The translations under genes were made by a program, and so were the position numbers. The notes under the pieces were generated by a model. It had not been told where the DNA came from, searched no databases, and was given only the letters and a program-made list of their open reading frames with translations. DNA of 64,000 nt, taken from Jacaranda mimosifolia. Its lineage: Eukaryota; Streptophyta; Magnoliopsida; Lamiales; Bignoniaceae. Below, piece after piece: positions 11,640-23,096 of the stretch (position 1 is the stretch's first letter; the number at the start of each line of letters is the position of its first letter). The stretch is from assembly GCA_018894105.1 (NCBI GenBank), contig CM032123.1, forward strand, positions 9,611,001-9,675,000. Reading direction: 5' to 3'.

Positions 11640-12895
11640 GAGGTCGAATGGAGTGCCTGCTCGTTGACTTTTTTCAAAGGAATGTTGATGTCTTTACATG
11701 GAAGGCTGTTGACTTATAGGGTATTGATCCTGAAATCATTGTACACCACCTTAATGTTGACCCCACATACAAGCAAGTTCGACAGAAGACCAGAACTTTT
11801 AATGCTGAGAGGACTCAGACCATTAAGGAAGAGGTCAACAAGCTTCTTGACGCCAGTTACGTCGTCGAGATCCAATATCCTAGTTGATTATTTAATGTAG
11901 TCCTAGTCCCTAAGAATGAAGGAAAATGGATAATGTGTAATGATTTTACTGATCTTAATAAAGCATGCCCTAAAGACCCGTATCCGCTGCCTCGTATAAA
12001 CTTACTAGTTGATTCTACTGCTGGATGCGACCTCTTAAGCATGATGGACGCCTTCCAAGGGTATTATCAAATCTTTACGGCTCCCGAGGATCGGGATAAA
12101 ACCTCTTTTGTGGTACTTAATGGCATATATTGTTTCTTGGTTATGCCATTTGGATTAAAAAATGCCGACGCAACCTACCAGAGATTGATTAATTTTATGT
12201 TTAAAAATGAGATAGGTTGATCTATGGAGGTGTATGTGGATGATATAATTATCAAAATAGAAAAAGAAGTTGATCAGCCGGTTGACCTCGCCTACACCTT
12301 TTCTATCCTCCGTGCCTTTGGTATGAAACTTAATCCAGATAAATACACTTTCGGAGTGAGAGGAGGAAAGTTTCTCGAATATATGGTCAGTCAACGAGGA
12401 ATTGAGGCTAATCCCCAAAAAATTCAGGCTATACAAGATATAGCACCTCATCGAACAATTAAAGATGTCCAAAGGTTGGTGGGGTGAATTATTGCTTTGA
12501 GTTGATTTATTACACGATTAGTGGATAAAAGCTTGCCCTTTTTCCGAGTGTTGAGAAATGCAAAGAAGTTTCAGTGGACAACGGAATGTGACCAGGCTCT
12601 GGTCGAACTCAAAGAGTATCTCTCTCGACCCCATGTGCTAGCCAAGCTTGGGATTGGTGAAATTTTGCACTTTTATTTAGCTGTATCAATAATCACTATC
12701 AGCTCAGTCTTGGTATCAACACGGGAAGGATTGAATAAGCCGATATATTACATTAGTAAGGTTTTGCAAGGTCCTGAACATAATTGCTTGGAGATAGAAA
12801 GGTTCGCTTTGGCGCTGGTCATGGCAGTGAGAAAATTGAGACCTTATTTTCTATCCCACACCATTGTCATCCTGAAAAACCAACCGTTAAAATAG
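11640..12895 (+). pseudogene. Gypsy I reverse transcriptase and RNase H
   Basis: 11933-12220 carries MCNDFTDLNKACPKDPYPLP, the Leu-Met-Met-Asp-Ala catalytic strand (SMMDAFQGYYQI) and VMPFGLKNADATYQRL. A single in-frame TGA at 12221 separates it from 12224-12487, which begins MEVYVDDIIIK, the YVDD catalytic motif, and ends IKDVQRLVG. Another stop separates 12521-12895, the connection and RNase H-like part: FFRVLRNAKKFQWTTECDQA, then YYISKVLQGPEHNCLEIERF and the ALALVMAVRKLRPYF segment. A few point changes would account for most breaks. The enzyme would copy the RNA into DNA in the particle. Confidence 0.93.
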
Positions 12896-12946
12896 ATAGT
12901 CTCTAAACTATATACTTTGGGAAGGTTAACCAAATGAGCTATTGAC

Positions 12947-13440
12947 TTGGGAGAATTCAACCTCAAGTTTCAACTGCGGGTCGTTATAAAAGCTCAAGTG
13001 CTGGCAGATTTTGTGGCAGAACGAATCGACCTACCACCTCTCCAAGAGTTACAAACACTAGTCTGGTCCTTGAATGTTAACAGGTCGGCTACAAATACGG
13101 GTGGTCGAGCAGGGATATTATTGTGCTTCCCCCAAGGGATAGAATACAATTTTTCCATCAAGTTAAACTACCTTGTCACCAATAATGAAGTAGAGTACGA
13201 AGCTCGTATTGCTGGGATGAAAATGCCGCTAGATAGAGGGGTTAAGAATTTGACAGCTGTTACTAATTCTCAGCTTGTTGCGAAATAATTTAAGGGAAAT
13301 TTCGAAGCAAGTGATGTAACTATGAATGCCTATCTCAATTAAGTTAGAACGTTGGAGCAGTTATTCGAAAAATTTACTCTAAGTCAAGTACCCTAATTGA
13401 AAAATGATAGTGCATATGCACTTTCTAAGTTTGCTAGTAT
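12947..13440 (+). pseudogene. Gypsy I archaeal-type RNase H
   Basis: 12947-13288 opens with the linker QVLADFVAERI and then shows the pattern of the extra RNase H found in Tat elements: WSLNVNRSATNTGGRAGILL, TNNEVEYEARIAGMKM and VTNSQLVAK. In intact relatives the motifs are V-D-G-S, T-N-N-x-A-E-Y-E-A and D-S-Q-L-V. Here the first Asp of VDGS reads Asn and DSQLV reads NSQLV, so the metal-binding residues are gone. A stop follows at 13286. This domain is the main reason to place the element in the Tat lineage. Confidence 0.88.
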
Positions 13441-13519
13441 GTCCAGGGGTACTAAGTACAAATATATCACCTTTCTAGTATTAGATAGACCTGTTATTGC
13501 CAACCTTTAGTGTGGCGCT

Positions 13520-14777
13520 TTATACGCGATAGATGCCCTAAGTCAAACCTGGATGGATGAAATTAAAGCTTACCTCAATGAGGGAAGGTTACCATCTGAG
13601 AGCACCAAGGTTCGAAGGCTAAGGGCGCTAGCATCCATGTTTGCTTTGGATGAATTCGATCAGTTGTACGAAAGATCTATAGCCGGACCTCCTCGGAGAT
13701 GTCTCACACCCGACCAAACATAAGAAGTCTTGCAAGATATTCATATGGGTATTTGCGGGAATCATTTAGAAGGTCGATCACTCGCTCATAAAATTATCAG
13801 AAGTGGATATTTCTGGCCAACTTTGGCCAAGGATGCAGTCAAGTTTGCCAAAAAGTGCCGATCACGCCAGGTTCATACTAGCATTCCTCACCAACTAGCT
13901 GACACACTTGTACCTGTGCAAATCACGTGGCCATTCAATCAATGGGGGGTCTATATTGTGGGGTCCTTTCCAATATCTACGGGGCAAAGGAAATATATGA
14001 TTGTGGCGGTCAAATATTTCACCAAATGGGTTGAGGCAGAGGCCGTGCATAGATCATCGATGCGACAATTAGGTGTTTCTTGTGGAAAAATATTATTTGC
14101 CATTTTGGCTTACCTAAGGTCTTTATATCCAACAATGACACCCAATTCCAGAGCAAATGGATTAGGGAATGGTGTGAAAGCCTCAGGATTAGGTAGCATT
14201 TTAACTCAGTGGGAAACCCATAAGCTAATGGTCAAACAGAGGTCACCAACAGGACTGTGCTCGATCATATCAAGACAAAGTTGGAAGGTTCTAAGGCGAG
14301 TTGGGCAGATGAGCTACTAGGGGTTCTATAGACTTACCGTACGACTCCGAGAATGCCCATAGGACAGAGCCCGTACAGTTTGGTATATGGATCAAAAACC
14401 ATAATACCTACTGAATTGATCCAACACACGGCTCGAATCATATATTACAACCGATTAGGAACAAAGTGAAAAGAAAAGCCAACTTAGAATTGATCGATGA
14501 ACTTCAACAGCAAGCCTTTACGAAAATGCAAAGATATAAATCCATCATGGCCAAACATTATGACAAAGGATTAAAGCCCAAGTCCTTTAAAATAGGCGAC
14601 CTCGTTCTGAAAAAGATTAAAGTCTCCCAGAAAATTGGCAAACTTGACCCAAGGTGGGAAGGTCCCTACTCTGTGATGAAAGTAATGAAGCATAACTCAT
14701 ATCGATTGGCCGACATGTTAGGAAATGAATTACCGAGGCCATGGAATGCTATCAATCTCAGAAAGTTCTTTGTGTAG
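13520..14777 (+). pseudogene. Gypsy I integrase
   Basis: 13730-14320 holds the zinc-binding region (MQDIHMGICGNHLEGRSLAH, YFWPTLAKDAVKF, KKCRSRQVH) and the start of the catalytic core (WPFNQWGVYIVGSFP, VAVKYFTKWVEAEAV). The family has W-G-x-D-I-V-G-P; here Asp reads Tyr. The core then goes out of frame. 14466-14777 is the C-terminal part: ELQQQAFTKMQRYKSIMAKH, then FKIGDLVLKKIK, KLDPRWEGPYSV and PRPWNAINLRKFFV, ending pol at 14777. No chromodomain is seen. Confidence 0.92.
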
Positions 14778-14809
14778 ACTGCATTGTACAGAAAACACCT
14801 TATCTTAAT

Positions 14810-15210
14810 GCATGTTATAGCGCAACCCTATAGTCGCCTAATTCAAACCCACTTGATTAAATTATCAAAGGCCAATCAAGTCGACCCCGTAGTCGCTTGA
14901 TTTGCAAAAGAACGTTTATGTCGACCCCGAAGTTGCATTACCCTAATCCAGTAAATACACTTCAAATATCAATCAACTCGACCATGTAGTCGCATGATTC
15001 TCATTGGCCGAATTGGTCCCCATATGATTGTTACGTCAACCCCACAGTGGGGTGATGTTAATTAGACAATACATATTCTTGTTCTTAAAAAAAAAAAGAT
15101 GAAGAAAATAAGAAGAGAGAAAAGAGAGAATTACTACATTCACCTAGCAGTTGAACTTCTTAGAAGAAGCAACTATGAAATCGAACCTATAATCGAATGA
15201 TGACTTCATT
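14810..15210 (+). repeat. Degenerate short tandem repeats behind gypsy I pol
   Basis: The motif tcgaccccgtagtcgcttga recurs in variants about every 60 bases: near 14826, 14879, 14919, 14988, 15033 and 15181. The repeats lie between the end of integrase and the end of the antisense gene, the same place as the larger array in gypsy II. A purine-rich stretch (15089-15127) follows. Confidence 0.55.
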
Positions 15211-15633
15211 CGAGAAACATGTAAAGCAACAAGCAGTTCACAAAAATGAAAGGTCAAATTGACCTAATACTTCATTAAAGGAAACATAGTTCAAAGGCCC
15301 TCGAGACCTTACATTACAAAATAAATAAATAAACAAAAACAAAAAACAACACTGGGCATCAGCTTCTCCCTGACGAGCCATAGCTTTTGCAGCAACCTCA
15401 TCCACGGTCTTAAAGAGTTCCTCTGTAGATCCCATTCGACCACTCAAATGAGGCCTTCGATCTCCTGCTCCGTGATTCTATGCTGACTGGGCCCTACTGG
15501 CTGGGAAGGTCCCGAGTTGCCTATTAGAAATACTCGGCCTCCAATCGGGAAGTAATTTGCCATATTCACCTCATTATTTTTGATCTCCAAGGAGAGTTCC
15601 CCAATAAATCCGAATTCAGCACCATGACACGGC

Positions 15634-17775
15634 CTAGGGAAGGGGAGGAGAAACTACCACGCTACTATCGACCGGAGCATTTTCTTCAAAATCCTGTAGT
15701 TTGTCATCTTTGTTCATGCTAAGTTTTGCCTTATCCTCCGGTTAGAGCTCATATCCAAGGAACTCCAATTGCTTGACGGTATGGTCAAACGCCTCCTGAG
15801 CATCATCCATACTAAACGCGACACTTGGCTCAGTAAAAGCTGACATAAGCATGAATTGTTGAACTGCTTCCTTGTGGATCCTCGGCAAAGCTTTGAAAAA
15901 TTCAATCTGAGCGTATCTTAGTGTACTAGAATAGCCATATGCCCGACCAGAATATAAGGCCACCTGGATGCTCGCAACCGTCTTTTTAAGTTGTTCTTCG
16001 ACCTAGCTCTTTCCCTCCACCGTGGCCAACAACTCCGCATCCTTTTCCTCCAGCTGGTTTGTTAGTTCAGCCATCCTCGACTCCAATAACTGAATTTTGG
16101 TCTTCAGCAAATCGTTCTGCTCCTTCCCTATTTGGGCACATTTTTCTTCCAACCCTAGTCGACTGGTCTCGCAGAGTTCGAATCGACGATGGAGGTTGTA
16201 CCCCCACTAATCGACCTAAAAAATAGAATAGCTTATTACTTTGTAGGATCATATTTCATTCAAGGTTGAACAAAGATACTCGACCTGACTCTTACCATGT
16301 TGACATGATATGCAAAGTCCTTTAGCGCGGCCAGCTGCTCGTGGTTGTGCATCTCAACCTGGTCATTCTCGAATAGACTAGTTGTCAATAACAACAACGA
16401 TGTAATCGATGGCGCCCCGGCACCCATCATTGTCGCACTATTTGACACGCCCATATTCTCTCTGAATTGGGGCTCCAAGAATGCTGGGAGGTTACACAAT
16501 CGGTCCGGGGAAAGGAGGGCATACACTTTTTCTAGTTGCTTCTTCCCCTTTTTAATTGCAGCCTTCTTTGCGGGGACCTTGGCCGTAATTTCGACGACCT
16601 TTCTTTTTGGTTGTGACGAGCTGCTGGTCGCACCCCCACTCTGTACAATTGGAGTTGGCATCTTTTGTCTCACCTGCGCGATCCCAACAACCTGAGCCGT
16701 TGTCGCTTCTCTGCACTGCTACGCCTCCTATTGCTTCTTCATAGCTATTTGTCGGGCATGATTCATGATTGATCAACTTAAAAGAAAGAAAGAAACTTCT
16801 TATCAAATGAATAGCTATATATAATAATATTTAACTTTATTTGGGGAGTCAGTCTCTACCTAACTGTGCACTTGCATGCAACCTCAAAGCGGCGGTCGAC
16901 AGCCCCGCCAGAACTAAATTCTTCTCTCGTATGAACATCGAGGCATCCATCTCACCGTATTCGAGTAGATCTCGAACAAAAATATTGCTCCATGAGGGAT
17001 TGTCGGTGACATTCAACTCAACTCTACCCCTCATTCATCCCCTCGAAATATAGAATTCGACCCCAGTGAGAGGTCGGATGTAAAAATAACACTCATTCCA
17101 TTTTTGATCATGTGACGACGACATAGTCCTAAAAACCTTCCTATAGGGTCATGCAGTTAAATAGTAAAAACCCTATTCCCTAGATAATCTTGACTTCCGA
17201 GACATGGGTAAATGAAAAAGATGGCTAAGATTGGCCCATGAGGGTGTCTGCTCAATAATACCCATTAACACCACAAAGCAATACATAAGAGCGAAGCAGT
17301 TGGGTTATGAAAACCTGCAAACCCCTCAGCAGGTCGACTATAGGGTCGGCTAATGGAAACCTCAAGCCACATTTCATGGCATCCTCAAAAATAGTTATGC
17401 AGCTATCTAGAGGGGTGTGCATTCTATCGGAGGCCCTAGGTTATATCAGTTCAAATTCGTTTGGAACATGATATTTCCCCCGTATCGACACCAAGTCGTT
17501 CAACAAAACTGTCGATATAATATCGCTATAATAGGTGGTCGTGAACAATCACCACTATTTCTTCCTCATCCCTACCTTGGCCTGAAGGTCCAGCTTCATC
17601 CACATCTTCGACCATAGGATTAGAGGGTCCCGCACCCTCATCTCCCCTACCCATAACCATTTCCCATTTCCCTCTTATCAGGGCTACTCGAGGTTTCACT
17701 CAAGGTCTCACAAGATACGGCCTCACTATTCAAAGCAGAATAGGTAGCCTCGGAGTCCGAACTAGCAGAGGACAT
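15634..17775 (-). pseudogene. Gypsy I antisense gene (aORF) with intron
   Basis: On the minus strand a coding region can be followed from MSSASSDSEATYSAL (17775) to a stop at 15634, with frame breaks. Blocks in order: acidic/serine-rich N-terminus; LNDLVSIRGKYHVPNEFELI (about 17500-17440); GLRFPLADPIVDLL (about 17370); HDQKWNECYFYIRPLTG (about 17100); a segment at 17034-16849; a lysine-rich, low-complexity part (16673-16500); a helical part ending LKDFAYHVNM; an intron; a coiled coil (about 16180-16000, with LLKTKIQLLESRMAELTNQL); and a C-terminal helical part ending FLGYEL. The first blocks are the pattern of antisense ORFs described in Tat/Retand elements. Gypsy II has a matching gene. The function is unknown. 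Confidence 0.85.
16216..16295 (-). other. Predicted phase-0 intron in gypsy I antisense gene
   Basis: On the minus strand the coding text CAT GTC AAC ATG is followed by GTAAGAGTCAGG, and after 80 bases by CTATTTTTTAG and a codon in frame with the coiled coil (GTC GAT, then an in-frame TAG two codons in, probably a decay mutation). Donor, acceptor and pyrimidine-rich end fit plant introns. Gypsy II has a phase-0 intron at the corresponding point (40290-40358). Confidence 0.65.
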
Positions 17776-18168
17776 TATAAAGGTCTAATACTTTAATGCT
17801 TAGTAAAATCGAGAATGCTGCAGAAAAAACTTACGAAAACTTCACATGAAGTGATGTACAAAGATCAAGATGCGACTAGACCCTTCTTGCTTGACCCCAA
17901 AGCTTCTGCGGTAAAAGTAAAAATGGCTAGTGAAAATTCGCTGTTTATAAGCGCCTCGAAATCCTAACTGGCTAAAATAATTGACAATTGGTTATTTAAT
18001 GCGTAACTGTCGGTTTCTATGCATAAATATTCATATAACCATCAATAAATGGCTCCCCCCATCATCTCTCTCATCAAGATTTAAAATTATCTCTCCCACT
18101 AATGCCGTTCTCGTTGAGAATCTAGAGAAACTACTCTAAGCTCCCACCTCCTTGAGGTCGGACTATGG

Positions 18169-18183
18169 AGTGGGGGAGACTCA
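18169..18183 (+). other. Gypsy I polypurine tract
   Basis: AGTGGGGGAGACTCA lies directly before the 3' LTR, whose first base pair reads CG instead of TG (18184). The tract is the expected plus-strand primer. Confidence 0.8.
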
Positions 18184-18952
18184 CGATATGGGACCAGCCC
18201 ATTAAGGCTCTTAAGAGTGCAACCAGGCACGAGCTCGACCATGAGGTTGACTTTATCACTCATATTCGACCATGTTTATTGGGCCTTGCTTCAGCTAAAC
18301 TCGAGATTGGTCGAATAGTTTGAAGGCCCTTGTCTCGGATTAACCATTGAGGTCAATTTGCTCGACCTCTTCCTTAACTGAAGCAAAGTCAAGTGCTTAG
18401 TGACTAATGATGGCGATCTGCACTGGCCCATTCGCCGCATTAAATGTGCCTCAACCAGCCATCCATCCACATTTATTGTTGTGATGATGTGTCACCTTCA
18501 CCATTAATGTCGTTGCTTTCGCATTAATGACAGTGTGGCCTCTCCCTTTATTTAGCTTAATAGCCTGCTTAGTCAGTAGCTGCGAAGCATGGACTTAGGT
18601 CAAAATGACTGAAACTATCCCTACTTGCAGGAATTATGCAAGAAGCTTAGCGAGGCGAGTTTCATCTTTTTGCCCATAAGTATACACTATAAATACTCAA
18701 TTCCCTCAGTAAAACAATAAGAAAAATATTCTCAATTAAGCTATTACTCTGCTCATTTTCTCATATCCCAAAGTAAGTGACTAACTTAACCATCAAATGG
18801 TATTAGCTGAGGACCCTTTTAGTTAGCTTGACGTGTGCTACTTGGTTGCAGGTTCCACCCCAAACATCTATCAGGTTGAAATAGACTACTTGACTGTTCA
18901 AAGACCATCACTCAAGTCAATATAACATTACCTTATAGAATTCGCATTAACA
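18184..18952 (+). repeat. Gypsy I 3' LTR
   Basis: The 769-bp LTR aligns with 8445-9232 and ends TTCGCATTAACA before the duplicated ctaag. The initial TG has mutated to CG. Many transitions of C-to-T/G-to-A type separate the two LTRs. Confidence 0.94.
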
Positions 18953-18957
18953 CTAAG
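18953..18957. other. Gypsy I target site duplication, right
   Basis: ctaag is identical to 8440-8444. Joining the flanks restores the Helitron text aaaattctaagaatt, which also occurs at 19133-19147. Confidence 0.95.
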
Positions 18958-19026
18958 AATTATGAATTTGGTCAAAATTGTACAATTGTGGATCCCACAC
19001 TGTTGTGCTATATATATTAGTATAGA

Positions 19027-19218
19027 TATATTTTTGAATTTATGATAAAATAAAATTAGACATAAGATACAATCATATCAGTTAGAGATAATAATCAACA
19101 ACTAATGAATTTTTTTAATTGAATTAAAATACTCAAAATTCTAAGAATTTGCCATTTGGCAAAAATTGCACAATTAGAATTAAAATTGTATAATTGTGGG
19201 TTCCATAACGTTGTGCTA
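19027..19218 (-). mobile_element. Helitron-like 5' fragment E, main part
   Basis: On the minus strand this continues from 25071-25060 (TACTATTACAAA) into TAGCACAACGTTATGG, giving a 5' end like those of A, B1 and B2 once element B1 is removed. It is about 205 bp long in all and closely resembles fragment D (28332-28546), for example in the string ataataatcaacaactaatga. Element A begins exactly where it stops. Confidence 0.6.
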
Positions 19219-19580
19219 TCTATACTATTATATATAGCACAATGGTGTGGGACCCATAATTGTGCAATTTTGATCAAATTTTGAATTCTTAGAATTTTGA
19301 GTTTTTTTAATTAAATTTAAAAATTAAGTTTAGTTATTAAATTTGATATTATTTATTCCTTTTAAAGATATCTGATTTTTTGAAACTATTTTTTTATGAG
19401 AACAATATTCTTTACTTACCTCTAATATCAAAAAATGATTGCATTTTATCTACAATTTTTTTTTTTCATCTCTACATTCAATATGTGGAAGATTTCTTGA
19501 CCATTTGAACTCTTTAGTTTGATAAGTCTTTCATGATTTTCTTTTATCTTTAATAAATAATTTATATCTATACAATTATA

Positions 19581-19585
19581 TATAG
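19581..19585. other. Target site duplication of solo LTR, left
   Basis: tatag here equals 23097-23101. The uninterrupted counterpart in element A (8145-8165, inverted) confirms that the DNA between is an insertion. Confidence 0.85.
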
Positions 19586-21099
19586 TGTAAGACCCCTAAA
19601 ACTGGGTATTTGAGGAAATAAGGATTTAGAAATCAAGATATTGGTTGGTTAAATTTTAAGGCTCAAAAAATAAATAAAAAGACTTAATCACATGGAAATT
19701 GGAAGTTTTGGGGTCGAATTGCCATTTGAGAAGACTTGATTGGATCACATTTTAAATTTTGGGGGTTTGCATGGAATTATTTTAGGACAAATGGGTGGAT
19801 ATGAGGCTCTCATTTAGTCCAAGGGCTAAATTGAGGTTTATCAAAACTTGGAGGGTTGAATTGAAGTCAAGCAGAAATCCCAGGGTCAATTTGTGAAGTT
19901 GAAAAATATATTTATATATATCAAACCCCCATAGCTTTCTTTATTTTCTTCACCCGTATCCATCATCCCCTTCACCGGTAATCTCCACTGGTGATAGCCC
20001 ATTTCCAAAAACCAAACCAGCCATTTGCTTTTTCTTTTCACCAGTATCACTTAGATACCACATGCATAACCTTTACACTAGCGGACCATCGAGAACGTGA
20101 AGTTGAAAGCTTACCGACAATGGCGAGTGACGGGCATGACAGAGACAGATTTTTAGGCAGCGTTTCTGGAAGAACTCAGCTTGAGGATCATAATGGTAGC
20201 CTTGGATTGAAGTTTGGCTCGACGGTGGTGGCGAATTTGGAGGTAGACAACGATGGTGGAGGTGGTGGCATTGTGGTGTTTTTCAGCCAATTGAGGGCCC
20301 TCCAATGGCGAAACATGAAATTTCTTGGGGCATTGGACTACTCTCATTGAAATGGTGGTGGTGTTGACCATTTCCGACGGTGGTGGTGTAGCAGAGGCAG
20401 AATCTTCACATCGTCATGAGATCGTGGTGGTGTACTTGATTTGTGATTCCGAGGCTGGTTGAGATATCTTAAGTAATGATCGAAAGTTGAATTTGATATT
20501 TTGTACTATTTATTTTACTGAATCTTATATATTGTTAGGGAAGATGAAAGGATTTAATATGGGTTTTGTATATATAGACCATGCATGTGCGATTATGTGT
20601 ATTAATGGGCCCGAATTTTGTATTATTACATGATAACTTTGGGATAATTAAGTTAATTAAGTGATTAAACCCTAATTTTATGGATTTGAGACTTAGGTGA
20701 CAAATTTGGTTATTTAAGACAATTGGACTATTATTATTAATTTGATGTAATGTATCGAGGTCAAATATGTAATTAAGGACATGATTATGTCCCCTTTACC
20801 GAAACCAAACTGAACCCTGTAAATATTTCCATAATAATGACATAATTAGCACGTTCTATAACTATAGTACCGATCGAACCCTAATTACCATATTTATAGA
20901 GCAATTATTGACTTTAGGCTATTATTCATATAACTGTAATTATAGGATTGAATGAGGATCTTGACAGTAGACCTATTCTTTTGGTTTAGTGCTGAGGAGC
21001 TGGGTCCGGTGGACCAATATGCTATGACTACATCTTTAAGGTTACAGAGGTGAGGGTCCACCGCTCTGGTATTTGACTTGTATAAGCCCATTTGTTATT

Positions 21100-21400
21100 T
21101 GTTATACACCCCTGTGAGGATTTAGTTGTTCTTGTTCTGGGAAATTATTGATTCTCGATTATTGAATTCCATTATTGTTTGAACTCTTGATTGTTATCTG
21201 TTTATTGTATTGTAAACCCTTGTGAGGGTCTGCCAATCTGGAACTTGCTTAAACTTATCTGTTGTTTGTGATATATCCCTGAGAGGGTTAAACCTGTTCT
21301 TGTTTTGTGATTAAATCTTGGTTATTGGAATCTATGAATTATTTGAATTCTTGTTTGTTATCTGTTAACTGATCTGTATACCCTTGTGAGGGTTGTTTTG
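21100..21400 (+). repeat. Imperfect 163-bp direct repeat in solo LTR
   Basis: The string cccttgtgagggt at 21218 recurs at 21381, and the intervening text (tgttcttgtt..., ttgttatctgtt) is repeated with changes. A third related line, cccctgagaggg-like, is at 21277. Confidence 0.6.
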
Positions 21401-21659
21401 TTTATTTTGCCTTTGATAAGAGTTTGTCTTGTCTGTTATGGCGCCAAGAACTCATGTCATCTTGCTTGATATAGATCAGTCTGAATTCATTTTGCTTATC
21501 GTATGTTTAGTCCTATCGGTTTGTCTGAATCTATCATGTACGTTACTGATTCGCCTTATCAAAAATCTATTTGATGATGTTTGATATATGTACAGTGATA
21601 TATTGGTCGAGTGCCGAATTTAGCGGAATGCTTGGAACTACGGACTGCTAGGGGCTATC

Positions 21660-21896
21660 TAGGGGTGTAAACGAGCTGAACCAAGCCTGAACCTTTTAGG
21701 CTCGGGCTCGGCTCGTTTATTAATTCACGAGCTTGAGCTCGAGCTCGGCTCATCAGAATAGGCTCGGGCTCAGGCTCGACTCATTAAGGCTCGATTCGTA
21801 TAAACTTGAATGAGATTGCTCTAACTCGATAAAGCTCGATTCGTATAAGCTCGGATGAGCTCGAGCCCGTTTAGGCTTGAAATAAAGTTTATAATA

Positions 21897-21977
<81 letters not shown>

Positions 21978-22169
21978 AATATATATATATAATAAAAAGC
22001 TCGTTTAAGCTCGCGAGCCTGTTGAGCCGAATACTATTGAGCTTGGCTCGTCTTGTTTGACTGGCGAGCTTAGGCTCGGCTCGGCTCGTTTAAGTTTGAG
22101 CCGAATTCGAGCTTTCCTCGAGCCGAGCCCGAACTATTCGTGAATAGTCTCATCTCATTTACACCCCTA
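21660..22169. mobile_element. hAT-type MITE, 510 bp, foldback
   Basis: Perfect 12-base terminal inverted repeats (TAGGGGTGTAAA / TTTACACCCCTA) and a perfect 8-bp duplication (gggctatc at 21652-21659 and 22170-22177) mark a hAT-superfamily non-autonomous element. The interior is rich in ggctcg/cgagcc motifs that fold back on each other, with a long trinucleotide tract in the centre. Such cgagcc-rich elements are frequent in flowering plants. It lies inside the solo LTR and is therefore younger than it. Confidence 0.93.
21899..21974. repeat. (ATT)n microsatellite, about 25 units
   Basis: An uninterrupted ATT run occupies the centre of the MITE, followed by a short AT run. It is the longest simple repeat in the window and probably variable in length. 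Confidence 0.95.
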
Positions 22170-23096
22170 GGGCTATCCAATGGGTATCATCGATACCACT
22201 AGGGGCTATTCCCTGGGCATCAGTAATCTGTCAGGTACCAAGTTGTCACGCTTGGGCAATTTTAGTCTGACTAGAATAAGGAGAATCAAATATGCTTGTC
22301 ATGTTATGATCTGTTGGATTGTATATATTATTTAGGTCTACTTCATTTTGATTGCATCCTGATTGTTTGTAGTATGATCATGGAGTATTAAGACTGGTGT
22401 AGTTTTCTAGTCTAGTTCAGGTTGATGCCCGAGACGAATGAGCCGACGACGATATCTCTCGTCGTAATTTGATTGAGTTGGTCGATGGCAATACCTCCCG
22501 TAGTAAATCAGTTGAGCTGGTCGGGCCGTTTGAGCTGATAGTAACAACTCTCAAACTAGTGGCTTGGAATTTGAAATATCTTTGTTCTGCTACATTCCTA
22601 TCATCTTTTCAAAGTGATGCTCGTTTATGTTCCGTTGAGCTTCTAATTTTGCTACAGATCTATGTGATTGCTTGTTATACATGCCTCACTAAGTCCTTAA
22701 GACTTACCTTCGTTATTCTTCTTGATTTTTCCCAGATAGGATTAAGTGAAGATCATAAGTTCGTGGCTTGGACCGGAGAATCTACTTTGTAATAGATTAG
22801 GTGATTTTATGGGCCTTTAGGTTCACCTGATCATTATATTATGACTTAAAGACATTGTGATATGTTAAGATTGAACCTATGACCTTAGGCATGTATATAT
22901 TATGTTGAATGTTATGGGAACCATGATGGTATGTACTTGGTACTTTTATTGTGGTTGCTTAAGTTGAAGTTTGTTGCTGTCTCTGATAAGTTTGAAATGT
23001 TCGTCATGGGCCTATTGTTTGTATTATGTGTTAAGATTTAAGTCTGAATTGGAGTAGCATCTCCGTTTAGGGGTTATCCCGAGAGGGGGTGCTACA

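Larger units (their letters stand above)
8445..18952 (+). mobile_element. Gypsy I: Tat-type Ty3/gypsy retrotransposon, 10.5 kb
   Basis: The 10,508-bp element is complete in outline: two LTRs, primer site, gag, protease, RT, RNase H, a second RNase H, integrase, an antisense gene and a polypurine tract. A perfect 5-bp duplication (ctaag) flanks it. RT before integrase marks Ty3/gypsy. The extra archaeal-type RNase H and the antisense gene behind pol are known from the Tat lineage (Retand and Ogre relatives). The LTRs differ by substitutions and a 21-base gap near their start, so the insertion is not recent. All genes carry stops or frameshifts. Confidence 0.95.
6141..19026 (-). mobile_element. 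Helitron-like element A, interrupted by gypsy I
   Basis: Read on the minus strand the element starts at 19026 with A|TCTATACTAATATATATAG and ends at 6141 with GATAATGCTAA|T, that is, a TC start and a CTRR end between A and T, as Helitrons show. A short palindrome (ctatgcatag) lies about 16 bases before the 3' end, as in the Helitron terminal hairpin. Without gypsy I and its duplicated 5 bases it is about 2.37 kb. It has no open reading frame of note and no Rep/helicase, so it would be non-autonomous. Element B1 is its inverted relative. Assignment rests on termini and copy comparison only. Confidence 0.7.
19586..23096 (+). mobile_element. Solo-LTR-like element, 3.5 kb
   Basis: The sequence begins TGTAAGACCCC and ends GGGGGTGCTACA, with a perfect 5-bp duplication (tatag). 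No second copy of its start, no primer site and no pol text is seen inside, so it is best read as a solo LTR, about 3.0 kb without the nested MITE. The opening TGTAAGACCCC and the length resemble LTRs of chromovirus-type (Tekay/Del) gypsy elements; that is inference. It contains internal repeats near 21100-21400 and 22445-22520. The short open frame at 19991-20350 has no recognisable domain. The strand given is arbitrary. Confidence 0.7.

Noticed and set aside
19991..20350. 119-codon frame that could be taken for a small host gene
   Set aside because: It lies inside the solo LTR, has a Gly/Asp low-complexity stretch and no recognisable domain; LTRs often contain such frames by chance.
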